Below are positions 16,667-24,789 of a DNA stretch of 64,000 nt, one piece after another. The stretch lies in NCBI GenBank assembly GCA_021732565.1, contig JAKFUT010000005.1, positions 1 to 64,000 on the forward strand, in the 5' to 3' direction. The position numbers were made by a program, and so were the translations under genes. Position 1 is the stretch's first letter. Each line of letters starts with the position of its first letter. The notes under the pieces were generated by a model. The model was not told where the DNA came from and made no database searches. It saw only the letters and a list, made by a program, of their open reading frames with translations. Source of the DNA: Candidatus Obscuribacterales bacterium. Its GTDB lineage: Bacteria; Cyanobacteriota; Vampirovibrionia; Obscuribacterales; Obscuribacteraceae.

Positions 16667-18469
16667 CTAGATTGGAGTTGATGAAATTTCAGGTTTCTCT
16701 GAGGTAAAGGGCTTCAAAGGAAGACAGTAGCCCAGCACAAATCCCGCAAGCATCCCGCCTGCATGTGCCCATGAGGCTATGCGAACAGCCTCCCCTTTAT
16801 CGTGAAAGACGGAAACCAGATTCACTAGCTGGTCGAATCCGATCTGCATGATTGCCAGTCCGGCCATCCACCTTAATTCAGACTTTCGCAGTTTAGCCGG
16901 TAACACGTTCTTCAGGCGCAAGGTTGCCGCCGCGCTTGCGCCGAAGATGCCCATTACAGCTCCCGATGCGCCCACGGCATGGTCATTTGGCGTCAGGAGC
17001 ATTTGCGCAATTCCGCTCAAAATTCCAGCACCAAAAAAGATTATCAGAAATCGGCCCGGTCCGTACACGTTCTCAACGTGCTTGCCAAGCCAGACTAGAC
17101 CAAAAACGTTCATGAAAAGATGTGACAGGTTCGCGTGCAGTAGAAGGTAGGTGACAACTCGCCACCATTGACCGGCTAGTACCAGGTCTTCCCTCAGGTA
17201 TCCTGAGGTGAACACGTAAATGTAGAAATCAAAGAGCGTTTTGTTTTGCAGTAATCGGGCGACCAGCCCGAAAAGGAATATTGTCCCCAATACAATTACC
17301 AAACCCCTTACGGCCGGGCCGCGCCGGCCTGAGTCCATGATATTGCCCACGACCATCGCCCGGGCTTGCAAATTTCTCGCTCGCGCTAAGAGATCTTCGT
17401 TGGCCGCACCAGTGACCAGCGGAACCACCGGTTGGTCATCTAACCGTGAAGTGATCGACCCGGATCTTTCGCCATTCTTGATCGAGGCAGCCGGAGGTGG
17501 TTGGGGAACTTCAATGAGGTTCGCCTCTGCCGCCAATGCAACTCTCTTTCTCTGATAGAGAACACGATGCCTCCACGATTCATCGTTGGCCGGCAACAAA
17601 GACAGACATTTATCAAATTCCACAATCGCGTCTTGAAAAGCTCCACGAACTGCAGCACAGCGGGCTCGCCAATAAACACGACCGTACTCGGGTACGGATC
17701 CGCCGCGTGCGGGCATCTGAGAAAGGAGTTCGTCCAAATCTTTTTCGGCTCCGGTGAGAGAGTAAAAACTCAAGAAGATGGTTTCTAGAGCCTCGGGTTG
17801 GTGAAAGTTTCCTGGCAGGTCGGCCGCTTCAAGACATTCGACGCTTTTGTCGAACTGCGACAATTCGCAGTATGCCCGGCACGCTGATATAGCAGCTTGT
17901 GCGGGGAAGCGAGCTTCTTTCGGTTTTGAAATTTCATCGAGGGAATGTTGAGCAATAGCAGTTGTGTATTTTTCCAACACGCCTTTCCAGTCACGGTTCA
18001 TCAATGTACCGGTGAGAGAATAGGCTGTTAACGTGTCTCTCATTGGTACGGGAAGAGGAAAGTCATTCCAGCGGGCAGCAATAGCCTCTGCGCTGACGAT
18101 GTCTTCCTTTGCGTAGAAATCCAGCATAGTTACAAGGTCTTGCCAATACCTTCCCGGCGGCCCCCAGGAGAGAAGCTTTAACCACTTTATCTGTTTGAGA
18201 GCGGCATTGGTGCGCAACGCCGCCAGGTTGTTTCCGATGGAGCCCACCAGAGTGCGACGTCCCACATTAAATATGAGAAAAAATACCCAGCCAATCAGTG
18301 CCCAGAGCACAGCGTGTCCGGCGAAAAATCCCAGCAGGGCAATAACTCCTATAAACAAATGCTGTATCAGATAACCGAGAGACCAGCGTATGGGAACTCG
18401 TAAACAGGCAGTGACACCGAATATGGAGCCAAGGAGAAGTGGTGCGAGCCATAACTGTATGGTGTTCAC
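16667..18469 (-). CDS. Rhomboid-family intramembrane serine protease with TPR-like domain
   Basis: Cleaves membrane proteins within the bilayer. The 600-residue protein has a hydrophobic N-terminal segment (about 4-70), a soluble helical TPR-like region (about 100-370) and a C-terminal rhomboid domain (about 385-585). The catalytic serine is S502 in GASG, the histidine H569 in SWAHAGG, and the H-x4-H-x3-N motif (445-454, HANLSHLFMN) is present, so it should be active. The start is taken as GTG 18469, preceded by AGAAGG; the frame is open further upstream but that part is Arg/His-rich and unlike protein. It follows nanE by 100 bp. Confidence 0.9.
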   Translation of the reverse strand: MNTIQLWLAPLLLGSIFGVTACLRVPIRWSLGYLIQHLFIGVIALLGFFAGHAVLWALIGWVFFLIFNVGRRTLVGSIGNNLAALRTNAALKQIKWLKLLSWGPPGRYWQDLVTMLDFYAKEDIVSAEAIAARWNDFPLPVPMRDTLTAYSLTGTLMNRDWKGVLEKYTTAIAQHSLDEISKPKEARFPAQAAISACRAYCELSQFDKSVECLEAADLPGNFHQPEALETIFLSFYSLTGAEKDLDELLSQMPARGGSVPEYGRVYWRARCAAVRGAFQDAIVEFDKCLSLLPANDESWRHRVLYQRKRVALAAEANLIEVPQPPPAASIKNGERSGSITSRLDDQPVVPLVTGAANEDLLARARNLQARAMVVGNIMDSGRRGPAVRGLVIVLGTIFLFGLVARLLQNKTLFDFYIYVFTSGYLREDLVLAGQWWRVVTYLLLHANLSHLFMNVFGLVWLGKHVENVYGPGRFLIIFFGAGILSGIAQMLLTPNDHAVGASGAVMGIFGASAAATLRLKNVLPAKLRKSELRWMAGLAIMQIGFDQLVNLVSVFHDKGEAVRIASWAHAGGMLAGFVLGYCLPLKPFTSEKPEISSTPI

Positions 18470-18569
18470 TGGTGCCTTCTGTGCTCTTGGGGAATTCCAC
18501 GTCGGGCGAGCCCGCGAAAAAGTTCTTTTACCTGTAGGATCACGGCGCTGGTGGTGAAGGCATTCGTGT

Positions 18570-19280
18570 TCATTTCTGTGGCGATGTCGGAATCGCTTGC
18601 ACAAACCTTCTCGTTATCAGTTGGGGGCGGGTGATGGCAGACCCGACCACCACAGCGTGCACTCCCAGTTCGAAGGCTCTGGATACTTCTGCCGGATGCC
18701 AGACTCGTCCTTCAAGAACCACCGGAACGGACAATTCTCGGCAAAGTCTGGCAACCAAGTCAAAATCTGGACCAACATCTGGCGGTAGTTTAGTCTCTTC
18801 CGTATATCCATACATGGTTGTTGAAATTACATCAGCTCCCAGGAGTGCTGCTTCCAGCCCCTCTTCGTAAGTGGAAATATCGGCCCATACCAACCGACCT
18901 AACTCTTCTTTGATCTTTTTGATAAGAACTTTCAGGGTCGCGCCATCCGGTCGCGGCCGGGATGTGGCATCAAGGGCGATTATATTGGCACCGGCGCAAG
19001 CCAATTGCTCAGCTTCTGCGAATGTTCCTGTAATGTACACTCGACTTAGCTTCTCAGATTCGGGCACCATCGCTTTTATTAGCCCGATAATGGGCACATC
19101 TGTGCGGGAACGCACGTAAGTCACATTCTCTCGTCCTTCCAGACGCAGTCCGCAGGCGCCCCCATTCAAACCGGAAAGCGCCAGGGCGCAGATGTGTTCC
19201 GGCCCGTGCAGCGGTTCTCCTTCTGCTGCCTGGGCGGAGACGATCAATCCTCGGACCAGCCTTCGTAGTGGTTCTGGCAT
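18570..19280 (-). CDS. nanE: N-acylglucosamine-6-phosphate 2-epimerase
   Basis: Converts N-acetylmannosamine 6-phosphate to N-acetylglucosamine 6-phosphate in the cytoplasm. The TIM-barrel signature is clear: RGLIVSAQAAEGEPL at the N-terminus, GACGLRLEGRENV, VPIIGLIK, ANIIALDATSRPRP, ADISTYEEG and VVVGSAITRP at the phosphate-binding end. ATG 19280 (236 aa, starting MPEPLRRLVRG) matches normal family length and is preferred over an upstream start at 19451. No other sialic-acid or amino-sugar genes are adjacent, so its pathway here is unclear; it may serve cell-wall recycling. The rhomboid gene follows. Confidence 0.9.
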   Translation of the reverse strand: MPEPLRRLVRGLIVSAQAAEGEPLHGPEHICALALSGLNGGACGLRLEGRENVTYVRSRTDVPIIGLIKAMVPESEKLSRVYITGTFAEAEQLACAGANIIALDATSRPRPDGATLKVLIKKIKEELGRLVWADISTYEEGLEAALLGADVISTTMYGYTEETKLPPDVGPDFDLVARLCRELSVPVVLEGRVWHPAEVSRAFELGVHAVVVGSAITRPQLITRRFVQAIPTSPQK

Positions 19281-19556
19281 GTCAGCTTTTGAAGCGTGTG
19301 TGTGAGTCACGAGTGAAATCCTGATCAAAGCGGGGAGAATCTGGATATTATCTAAGGATAAGACCTTCTGCGCTACCTTTGATTGGTAGACAAGTAAAGG
19401 CTGTTCACCAATAGATTGCAACACTGGCTTGCTAAGCCGCCCTTGTGCCAATTCAATTTCGTAGCCTGCTTAACAACGAGCTTAATCGAGTCAAGTGCTT
19501 TTGTTGCGGTTCGCCATGTCCTCGACTCCGGGCTCAAGCCGCTGAGCCCGTCATGC

Positions 19557-20642
19557 TTATGTGCACTTGAGTTCAGACCATTGTCTGTCGTAGATGAAGA
19601 TGGCTTTTCCGATGTCTTTAATCTCTTCGCAACGAGCCAGCACACTGTCAGGCGGATAAAGCTCTTTGTCTTCCTTTAGTTCAGTATTCACATACTTGAG
19701 CGCAGCTTCGTTGGGAGTTGCGTAGAGAGTAAAATTAGACAGTGCCGCGGATACCTTAGCATCAAGAATGTAATCAATCCAGAGATGGGCGTATTCCGGA
19801 TGAGGCGCACTGGCCGGAATCGCCAGATTGTCAACCCACATGGAGGCACCACTTCTAGGAATGACGTACTTAATGGCCTTGTTCTCTCGTGCGGCTTGCT
19901 GGGCGTCGCCACTGAAAGATAAAGACAGGTAGCTGTCACCGCTGGTGAGATAGACTATTACCTGATCCGATGTATAACACATGACGAGATTCTTTTCGAG
20001 TTTGAGATCGTTGCATGCCTGTCTCACAATATCTTCATTCGTGGTGTTGTAAGAATCACCGCGGCGCTTTAGGGCAAAACCCAGGCTCTCTCTTGGATCT
20101 TCCAGCAAAGTGATTCTTCCGGCAAATCGTTTGTCCCAGAAAGCATCCCAATCGTTCGGATACTCTCTTGCCGATCGCAGAATCGACGAGTTATATGCCA
20201 GCCCGGTTGTACCAAAGGTATATGGAACCGCAAACTGAGCGTTTGGATCTGTGCCGAAGTCTGAATTTCGGAATCGATCCTTTAGATTCTTGAAGTTCTT
20301 CAGCCGATCGCGTTCAATCGGTCTGAGCAAGTTTAGCTTGCGAAGCTTAGTCACCGCATAATTGCTGGGCACGACAATGTCATAATCGGATGCCCCCGCC
20401 TGAAATTTTGCAATCAATCCTTCATTGGACGAGACTGTGTCATATACCACTCGGATGCCGTATCGTTTCTCAAATTCAGGTATCGCTTCTGGTTGAATGT
20501 AATCCGGCCAGCTATAAATGTTCAATTTGCGCGAATTTGTCGAACCGTCTCGATTGCAGGAATTCAGGATGCCACTACAAGCCGTGGCAGCGCTGAGCTG
20601 TAGAAAGCGGCGACGTGTTATTGCTAACTGAGAGGCTTGCAC
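19557..20642 (-). CDS. potD: Polyamine ABC transporter substrate-binding protein
   Basis: Periplasmic spermidine/putrescine-binding protein, PotD/PotF type. NIYSWPDYIQPEAIPEFEKRYGI is the classic N-terminus of the mature domain, with DIVVPSNY, YTFGTTGLAYN and PESNEGL-type ligand loops. The signal region has a twin-Arg-like TRRRFLQLSA and then ILNSC, a near-lipobox, so it may be exported folded or as a lipoprotein. Length (361 aa) is normal. No permease or ATPase gene is nearby, so the transporter must be encoded elsewhere or the protein is an orphan. It starts 8 bp after the receiver-like gene and is likely co-transcribed. Confidence 0.9.
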   Translation of the reverse strand: MQASQLAITRRRFLQLSAATACSGILNSCNRDGSTNSRKLNIYSWPDYIQPEAIPEFEKRYGIRVVYDTVSSNEGLIAKFQAGASDYDIVVPSNYAVTKLRKLNLLRPIERDRLKNFKNLKDRFRNSDFGTDPNAQFAVPYTFGTTGLAYNSSILRSAREYPNDWDAFWDKRFAGRITLLEDPRESLGFALKRRGDSYNTTNEDIVRQACNDLKLEKNLVMCYTSDQVIVYLTSGDSYLSLSFSGDAQQAARENKAIKYVIPRSGASMWVDNLAIPASAPHPEYAHLWIDYILDAKVSAALSNFTLYATPNEAALKYVNTELKEDKELYPPDSVLARCEEIKDIGKAIFIYDRQWSELKCT

Positions 20643-20650
20643 GAATCGGG

Positions 20651-21175
20651 CTACTCCGATGTCTCTTCAGACCTTGTGTCTGGAATTTCGATTAGAAAAG
20701 GTGTCAACCAACTGCGCATTTCGTTCAGGTCTTGATTTATGCAAAGCGCGGGTATTCCTTGATCTATCGGCTCTTGATCCTTATCGTTGACCACAAAAAA
20801 TGGTATGTGTGTCAAATCGGGTTCGCTTTTCAACACGGTGTATAGCTCCTGTACGCTTCCTTCTGCTAGCTCCGGCTCACACAGTATTAGACACGGAAAG
20901 TTCTTCTGTGCCAGAAAGATAGCAAGGCCAACACTGGTGGTCTTAACGACTTCGCAATCGAAGCCGTCAACTGCCTCCTTAACGAACTCAACAAGCCTGT
21001 CATTTTTGCCTGCGCACAGGATACGAATCCCCAACTGCTTCTCCTTTAAGGCGGGCTCTGATCTTAGCATTAGAGGTGCATCGTTCGGATCAACCTCAGG
21101 CCCCAAGCTCAAACAGTTCATTCGTTTTGCGACTGTGATAGCAGCCTGCAGACGCGGTCCTCTCATGTGAATCAT
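20651..21175 (-). CDS. Degenerate receiver-domain protein
   Basis: Residues about 48-165 have the alternating strand-helix pattern of a response-regulator receiver (GIRILCAGKNDRLVEFVKEA, then FPCLILCEPELAEGSVQELYTVL, then IPFFVVND). The phospho-acceptor Asp is replaced by Glu100, the N-terminal acidic pair is AGK, and the conserved Lys after beta-5 is not seen, so phosphorylation is unlikely. Residues 1-45 contain no known domain. There is no output domain. It precedes the potD-like gene by 8 bp. An 8-bp hairpin lies just upstream (21191-21210). It could be a scaffold or a permanently 'on' partner; I cannot decide. Confidence 0.68.
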   Translation of the reverse strand: MIHMRGPRLQAAITVAKRMNCLSLGPEVDPNDAPLMLRSEPALKEKQLGIRILCAGKNDRLVEFVKEAVDGFDCEVVKTTSVGLAIFLAQKNFPCLILCEPELAEGSVQELYTVLKSEPDLTHIPFFVVNDKDQEPIDQGIPALCINQDLNEMRSWLTPFLIEIPDTRSEETSE

Positions 21176-21190
21176 AATAGTTTGAGAATC

Positions 21191-21210
21191 GTTGCTTAAA
21201 GGTAAGCAAC
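21191..21210. repeat. Perfect 8-bp inverted repeat
   Basis: GTTGCTTA-AAGG-TAAGCAAC lies 15 bp upstream of the receiver-like gene start. It could be an operator or a leader hairpin close to the ribosome site of that gene. Confidence 0.6.
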
Positions 21211-21492
21211 GTTGTTATAAATTCAGCTGAGTTTTGTCAGTCAACAGCGCTGTTGGAAGCCGCACTGCTATGTGAAAGAGAAGAGTCGGATTTTTCCAGA
21301 CTTGGATCATCAGGCTTTCGTTCAAGGCGAGAGATTTGTCCGATGAGCATATACAACAAAGTTGTTATAGGTGTGCACATTTTTTGCGCGACAAAATGCT
21401 GCGAGCGCTCAGTCTGTCAAGCGCTCGATTCCCTTTGAGGAAGAGAGTCCCAGGGTAATGCCTTAAATGATCGTGACGTAAAGGTGAAATTT
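21211..21492. other. Upstream region of sigma gene, no gene seen
   Basis: A CAA(C/A)GTTGTTATA motif occurs at 21208-21220 and again at 21357-21369 in the same orientation with one mismatch. It may be a binding site. A 61-residue open frame at 21253-21438 begins with TTG and has no ribosome site, so it is not called. Confidence 0.3.
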
Positions 21493-21522
21493 TTGTTTGA
21501 GAGGAGACAAAAGTGAGATAAT
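21493..21522 (+). promoter_or_regulatory. Candidate sigma-70-type promoter for the sigma factor gene
   Basis: TTGTTT (21493-21498) and GATAAT (21517-21522) are separated by 18 bp. It would give a leader of about 310 nt before the sigma factor start, long enough for post-transcriptional control. Confidence 0.35.
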
Positions 21523-21839
21523 GTCAGTAACGGAAAAAAACTGTGTTCTACTCTCTCGGCTGGCCGGTTATTCAGGCGAGTCCGAAAGCTAGCTCGCTTT
21601 GAATCGCACGCGAGGTAAGATCCCTGTTCACAAGCATGAGTCAACCTTTGAGTACTCGTGCTGTTGTTATCGAAATTTCGAGGACTGTCGGCAATCTTTG
21701 TGTGATTGTCTGAGGTTGAGGCGTCGACAGCCGACGAAATTACGTGGAACCCAAGTTTAGACGCGGCTTGCCGCGCGGCAAAGACGATGTCCGCGCTGTC
21801 TACTTTGTACGCACAGTCGGACGAAAGGAGTGTGCCACC

Positions 21840-22847
21840 ATGTATGCTTCACCGTTACTACAACCACTCTCTCGTGTTAGGACCCCTGTTGTTTATAAAC
21901 ACGAAGAAATTAACGACGAAGACCAACTAGAAGAAGACGTCGAACAAGATATTGTTCAGCCAGTCGACCCCATGCCCGTGAGGTGTGAGGACGAGGCGGA
22001 ACCCGGTCACCGAGAATTAAGCGCGATCAAGAGCTATTTCCAGGAAGTTGGAAAGTATAAGCTGCTCAAAGCAGAGGAAGAGATATTTCTGTCTCGGGCT
22101 TTCAAATCTGGAAATCTATTTGCCAGAAATCGGCTTATTGCATCTAATTTGAGGCTTGTAATCAGTATCGCAAAAAAATACAGCGGCTCGGGATTGGACC
22201 TGGAGGACCTTATTCAAGAAGGTAATCTAGGATTGATGCAAGCTGTGGCCAAATTCGACCCCGCTCGCGGAAGTAAATTCTCTACTTATGCCACCTGGTG
22301 GATACAACAAGCCATTCAAAGAGCAATCTGCAACAAAGGTCGAACTATCAGAATTCCTGTGCATGTTACTCAACAGTTTTATCGATTGCGAAAGGCATCC
22401 AAGCCTTTCTATCAGGAGCACGGAAGAGCACCAACTGCCTCGGAGCTAGCTGAGCTGACCGGCATGAATGTTGACGAAATTGCCCATATACTGCGCAGTC
22501 AAATGACTGTAATGTCGCTTGATGGACATCCCGCCGGAATCGACGATGGCGACGATATGTTAGACCGCATGATACCGGAAGAAGATGAGGAGCATTCACC
22601 GGAAAGCAGCGCGGAAGTCCGACTTCTTTCAAAGCGCGTTGGTAATCTGCTGGCGCATTTGTCGTCAGAGGAACGAACAGTGATGGAGCTGAGGTACGGT
22701 CTGACGGGAATGGCTCATCCGGGTGACGCCGAGATTGCTGATGAAATGCATACTGATCGCTGTACGGTTCGCAGAACAACTATTCGTGCCATGCGCAAAT
22801 TGCGCAAATTAAATGGCGAGAAAACTCTCACTGAATATTTGCAGTAA
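21840..22847 (+). CDS. RNA polymerase sigma factor, sigma-70 group 1/2 (RpoD/SigA-like)
   Basis: Directs RNA polymerase to promoters. The 335-residue protein has region 1.2 (SAIKSYFQEVGKYKLLKAEEE), region 2 with SNLRLVISIAKKYSG and the DLIQEGNLGLMQAVAKFDP / FSTYATWWIQQAI core, region 3, and region 4 with EERTVMELRYGL and a helix-turn-helix AEIADEMHTDRCTVRRTTIR. It lacks the long region 1.1 of housekeeping sigma70, has only a short acidic N-terminus, and its region 4 helix differs from the usual 'RERIRQIE', so a group-2 alternative role is more likely, as in cyanobacteria. AAGGAG before ATG 21840 decides the start. Confidence 0.93.
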   Translation: MYASPLLQPLSRVRTPVVYKHEEINDEDQLEEDVEQDIVQPVDPMPVRCEDEAEPGHRELSAIKSYFQEVGKYKLLKAEEEIFLSRAFKSGNLFARNRLIASNLRLVISIAKKYSGSGLDLEDLIQEGNLGLMQAVAKFDPARGSKFSTYATWWIQQAIQRAICNKGRTIRIPVHVTQQFYRLRKASKPFYQEHGRAPTASELAELTGMNVDEIAHILRSQMTVMSLDGHPAGIDDGDDMLDRMIPEEDEEHSPESSAEVRLLSKRVGNLLAHLSSEERTVMELRYGLTGMAHPGDAEIADEMHTDRCTVRRTTIRAMRKLRKLNGEKTLTEYLQ

Positions 22848-23337
22848 TCGGAGACGACAAGACCCCCAGCAGTTCAGATCCCGCCGGCGAAGCTGTTGTG
22901 CGTATTCGTTTTCAAGTACATCGCCCAATCCCAACCGCTCATCGCTGACTGAGAGCGCTTTGAGTGCATCGACCATGTAAGGAAACCCAGCATGCGGAAT
23001 GTCGGTTGGTCTAGTTTTCCAATCAACCACGTCCTAGAATGAATCCCTTGCACTGCACCTTGCTACTTTTTTCATCACGCAATCCGTCCCGGATCGTCTT
23101 GTTATCAAAAAAGTATGTCGGGTTAACGCGGGCGGGCGGTGGAGGTCCCCAAAACGGTAGATCGTCTTGCTCCTTCTGTGCAAGTTGATACCGAAGCCGA
23201 TCCCAAACAGCAAAACGACCATCTATTCCTGTGTATATGACGATATCGGCCGCCTGTTTGCCTGGTTGGCTTACCCTCCAAGTTTGAGTCTTTCGATCAA
23301 ACTCGATGAGGCCACCTATTATCTGGAATCAGTGCCT
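22809..23337 (-). pseudogene. Frameshifted unknown protein gene
   Basis: From 23337 down to a TGA at 23023-23025 one frame is open with protein-like sequence (for example IVIYTGIDGRFAVWDRLRYQ and LPFWGPPPPARVNPTYFFD) but it has no start codon and begins right after a TGA. From 23030 to 22809 a second frame continues with natural sequence (HAGFPYMVDALKALSVSDER). One base shift near 23025 would join them. The family is not recognised. It directly follows the RNA ligase gene on the same strand and overlaps the sigma-factor end. It is either a dead gene or an intact one with sequence errors. Confidence 0.5.
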
Positions 23338-24488
23338 CCCTTGCGGGCAAGGTAATCCACCGACAGCGATTTGACTATGAGTCTTCCGCCAAGCAGGGGC
23401 GAATAAACAACTTCCTTCACGGGAGTGATCACAATTCCCTCTCTTCCCTTGAATTTTCCCGCCGATTCAGCCTCACAAATTGTGGTTGGCCCGCAGGTGT
23501 ATTGATCGAGAAGCGCTTCATTGAATTCGCCGCGGTACAAAATGGGCGCCCTCTCAACTTCGAATTTCTTGAATAGTTCTGTTGTTACGTCGAAGTCAAC
23601 ATACAATCCGTTTATCGCCAGATCAAATGCGCGAAAACTTCGTTTGCCGTTGACCAGGCCGTAACACATATCTTGCACGCCCGATCCGTAAATCTCCCCA
23701 AACAGCACAACGCCTATCTTGGGCTGATCCCAGTGAATTTCATCGCGAATGTACGTTAGCATGTTCCTGACATTGTCGGTGAGAGCGCACCAGAATTCCG
23801 ACCGTCTTCCTTTTGAGTCTATCTCTTTGCGGCGCACGGAATGTGAGCCGGCCATGTACAGCCAGGATTCAGTGCCATCGTCATTAATCTCTTGAATGAA
23901 ACCAATTCGACAATTTTTTCCATGGATCTTCTCTGCGAAAATCACTTCGGTACCGTGAACAATGGCATCGGGAAAGTTGCCGACGTTCTCGATGTCCGTG
24001 TAACGATGGAAGCGAGGATGTTCCGGTTCAGAGTCACCATCGACGCTCTCCAGCGGAGGCTCCCACTTTGTGACACCGAAATGTGCCGCCACATCAGTTC
24101 CAATTTCCCAACCCTGGTCATCCCCAAAATCCGAATTCAGTTGCATAATTAAGCCATACGACGGTACTCCCCTCAGCCTTGCGGCTTTGACTCTCCCTCC
24201 GGGAGGTTGCACCCCATCTTGAGTTTTCGGTAGCCTGTTTAAGTATTGCATGATACCAAGTCGTCCCGGAGGGGTGTCTCCAGGACCGTGAGCCAGCTCC
24301 GGCGGGAGCACGCAGTCAGGGGGGAAATAAATACAGTGGTCGCCCGGTAGAAATTCTGGAGTGTCTGTCTCGGGATCATACCGTATGCAAGTTTTCCACC
24401 CTTTCACAGTGGCAATGGCGAGTCGCTCGGCATTCGGGTGCGGCTCTACATGGTCGACACGGCAGACTTCCACAACTAATTTACTCAT
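23319..24488 (-). CDS. ATP-dependent RNA ligase, Rnl5 (Deinococcus DraRnl) type
   Basis: Joins RNA 3'-OH and 5'-phosphate ends through enzyme-AMP and RNA-adenylate steps. The N-terminal region (about 1-130) looks like the OB-fold domain that distinguishes Rnl5 from other ligases (VEVCRVDHVEPHPNAERLAI resembles an OB strand pattern). The nucleotidyltransferase domain has motif I EKIHGKN with lysine K187, a LFGEIYG motif III, REGIVITP as motif IV and IVKSLS as motif V. Length 389 aa fits. GAGGAA before ATG 24488 fixes the start. Likely role is repair of nicked RNA, perhaps on a DNA guide as in Deinococcus; targets here are unknown. Confidence 0.88.
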   Translation of the reverse strand: MSKLVVEVCRVDHVEPHPNAERLAIATVKGWKTCIRYDPETDTPEFLPGDHCIYFPPDCVLPPELAHGPGDTPPGRLGIMQYLNRLPKTQDGVQPPGGRVKAARLRGVPSYGLIMQLNSDFGDDQGWEIGTDVAAHFGVTKWEPPLESVDGDSEPEHPRFHRYTDIENVGNFPDAIVHGTEVIFAEKIHGKNCRIGFIQEINDDGTESWLYMAGSHSVRRKEIDSKGRRSEFWCALTDNVRNMLTYIRDEIHWDQPKIGVVLFGEIYGSGVQDMCYGLVNGKRSFRAFDLAINGLYVDFDVTTELFKKFEVERAPILYRGEFNEALLDQYTCGPTTICEAESAGKFKGREGIVITPVKEVVYSPLLGGRLIVKSLSVDYLARKGGTDSR

Positions 24489-24543
24489 ACTGTTTCCTCA
24501 AGATCATTTATAAGCATTCTCTTAGTGCGCTCGTGTCGTCCGC

Positions 24544-24581
24544 GCTAACCAACCATTCCCTTGAAGGGAAACTTGGCTAGC
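24544..24581. repeat. Extended hairpin with a nested palindrome
   Basis: Outer arms GCTAACCAA and TTGGCTAGC pair with one mismatch; inside lies TTCCCTT-G-AAGGGAA (24556-24570). It sits 55 bp upstream of the RNA ligase start. It may be an operator, a leader structure, or a transcript end for the upstream genes. Confidence 0.55.
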
Positions 24582-24597
24582 CGTGCTCAAGCTGTCT

Positions 24598-24753
24598 TTA
24601 TTTTGTTGACGTAGTTGATGGGAGAATCCACGCCAGTACTCGGGTCATATCAAGTGACTTGAGCGCATCTGCGGTCGCGTCCAAATTGCAAGCCGGATCT
24701 TTCAGGTTCAATCCTGGCAAGTTAACGGAATTGATATTACTTTTATTGGCCAT
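24598..24753 (-). CDS. Possible 51-residue small protein
   Basis: ATG at 24753 to TAA at 24598 gives a 51-aa peptide beginning MANKSNINSVNLPGLNLKD, polar, with no signal or membrane helix. A GGAG lies 13 bases upstream, which is long. It starts 36 bp after the aldo/keto reductase stop on the same strand, so it could be the last gene of that operon. No family recognised. Confidence 0.35.
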   Translation of the reverse strand: MANKSNINSVNLPGLNLKDPACNLDATADALKSLDMTRVLAWILPSTTSTK

Positions 24754-24789
24754 TGCCAAAATCTAGCTCCAATCGTCCGCTCAAATCAA

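Noticed and set aside
24700-24722. GGTTCAATCC looks like a tRNA T-arm
   Set aside because: The loop is one base short and no acceptor, D or anticodon arm could be built around it; it also lies in a small coding frame.
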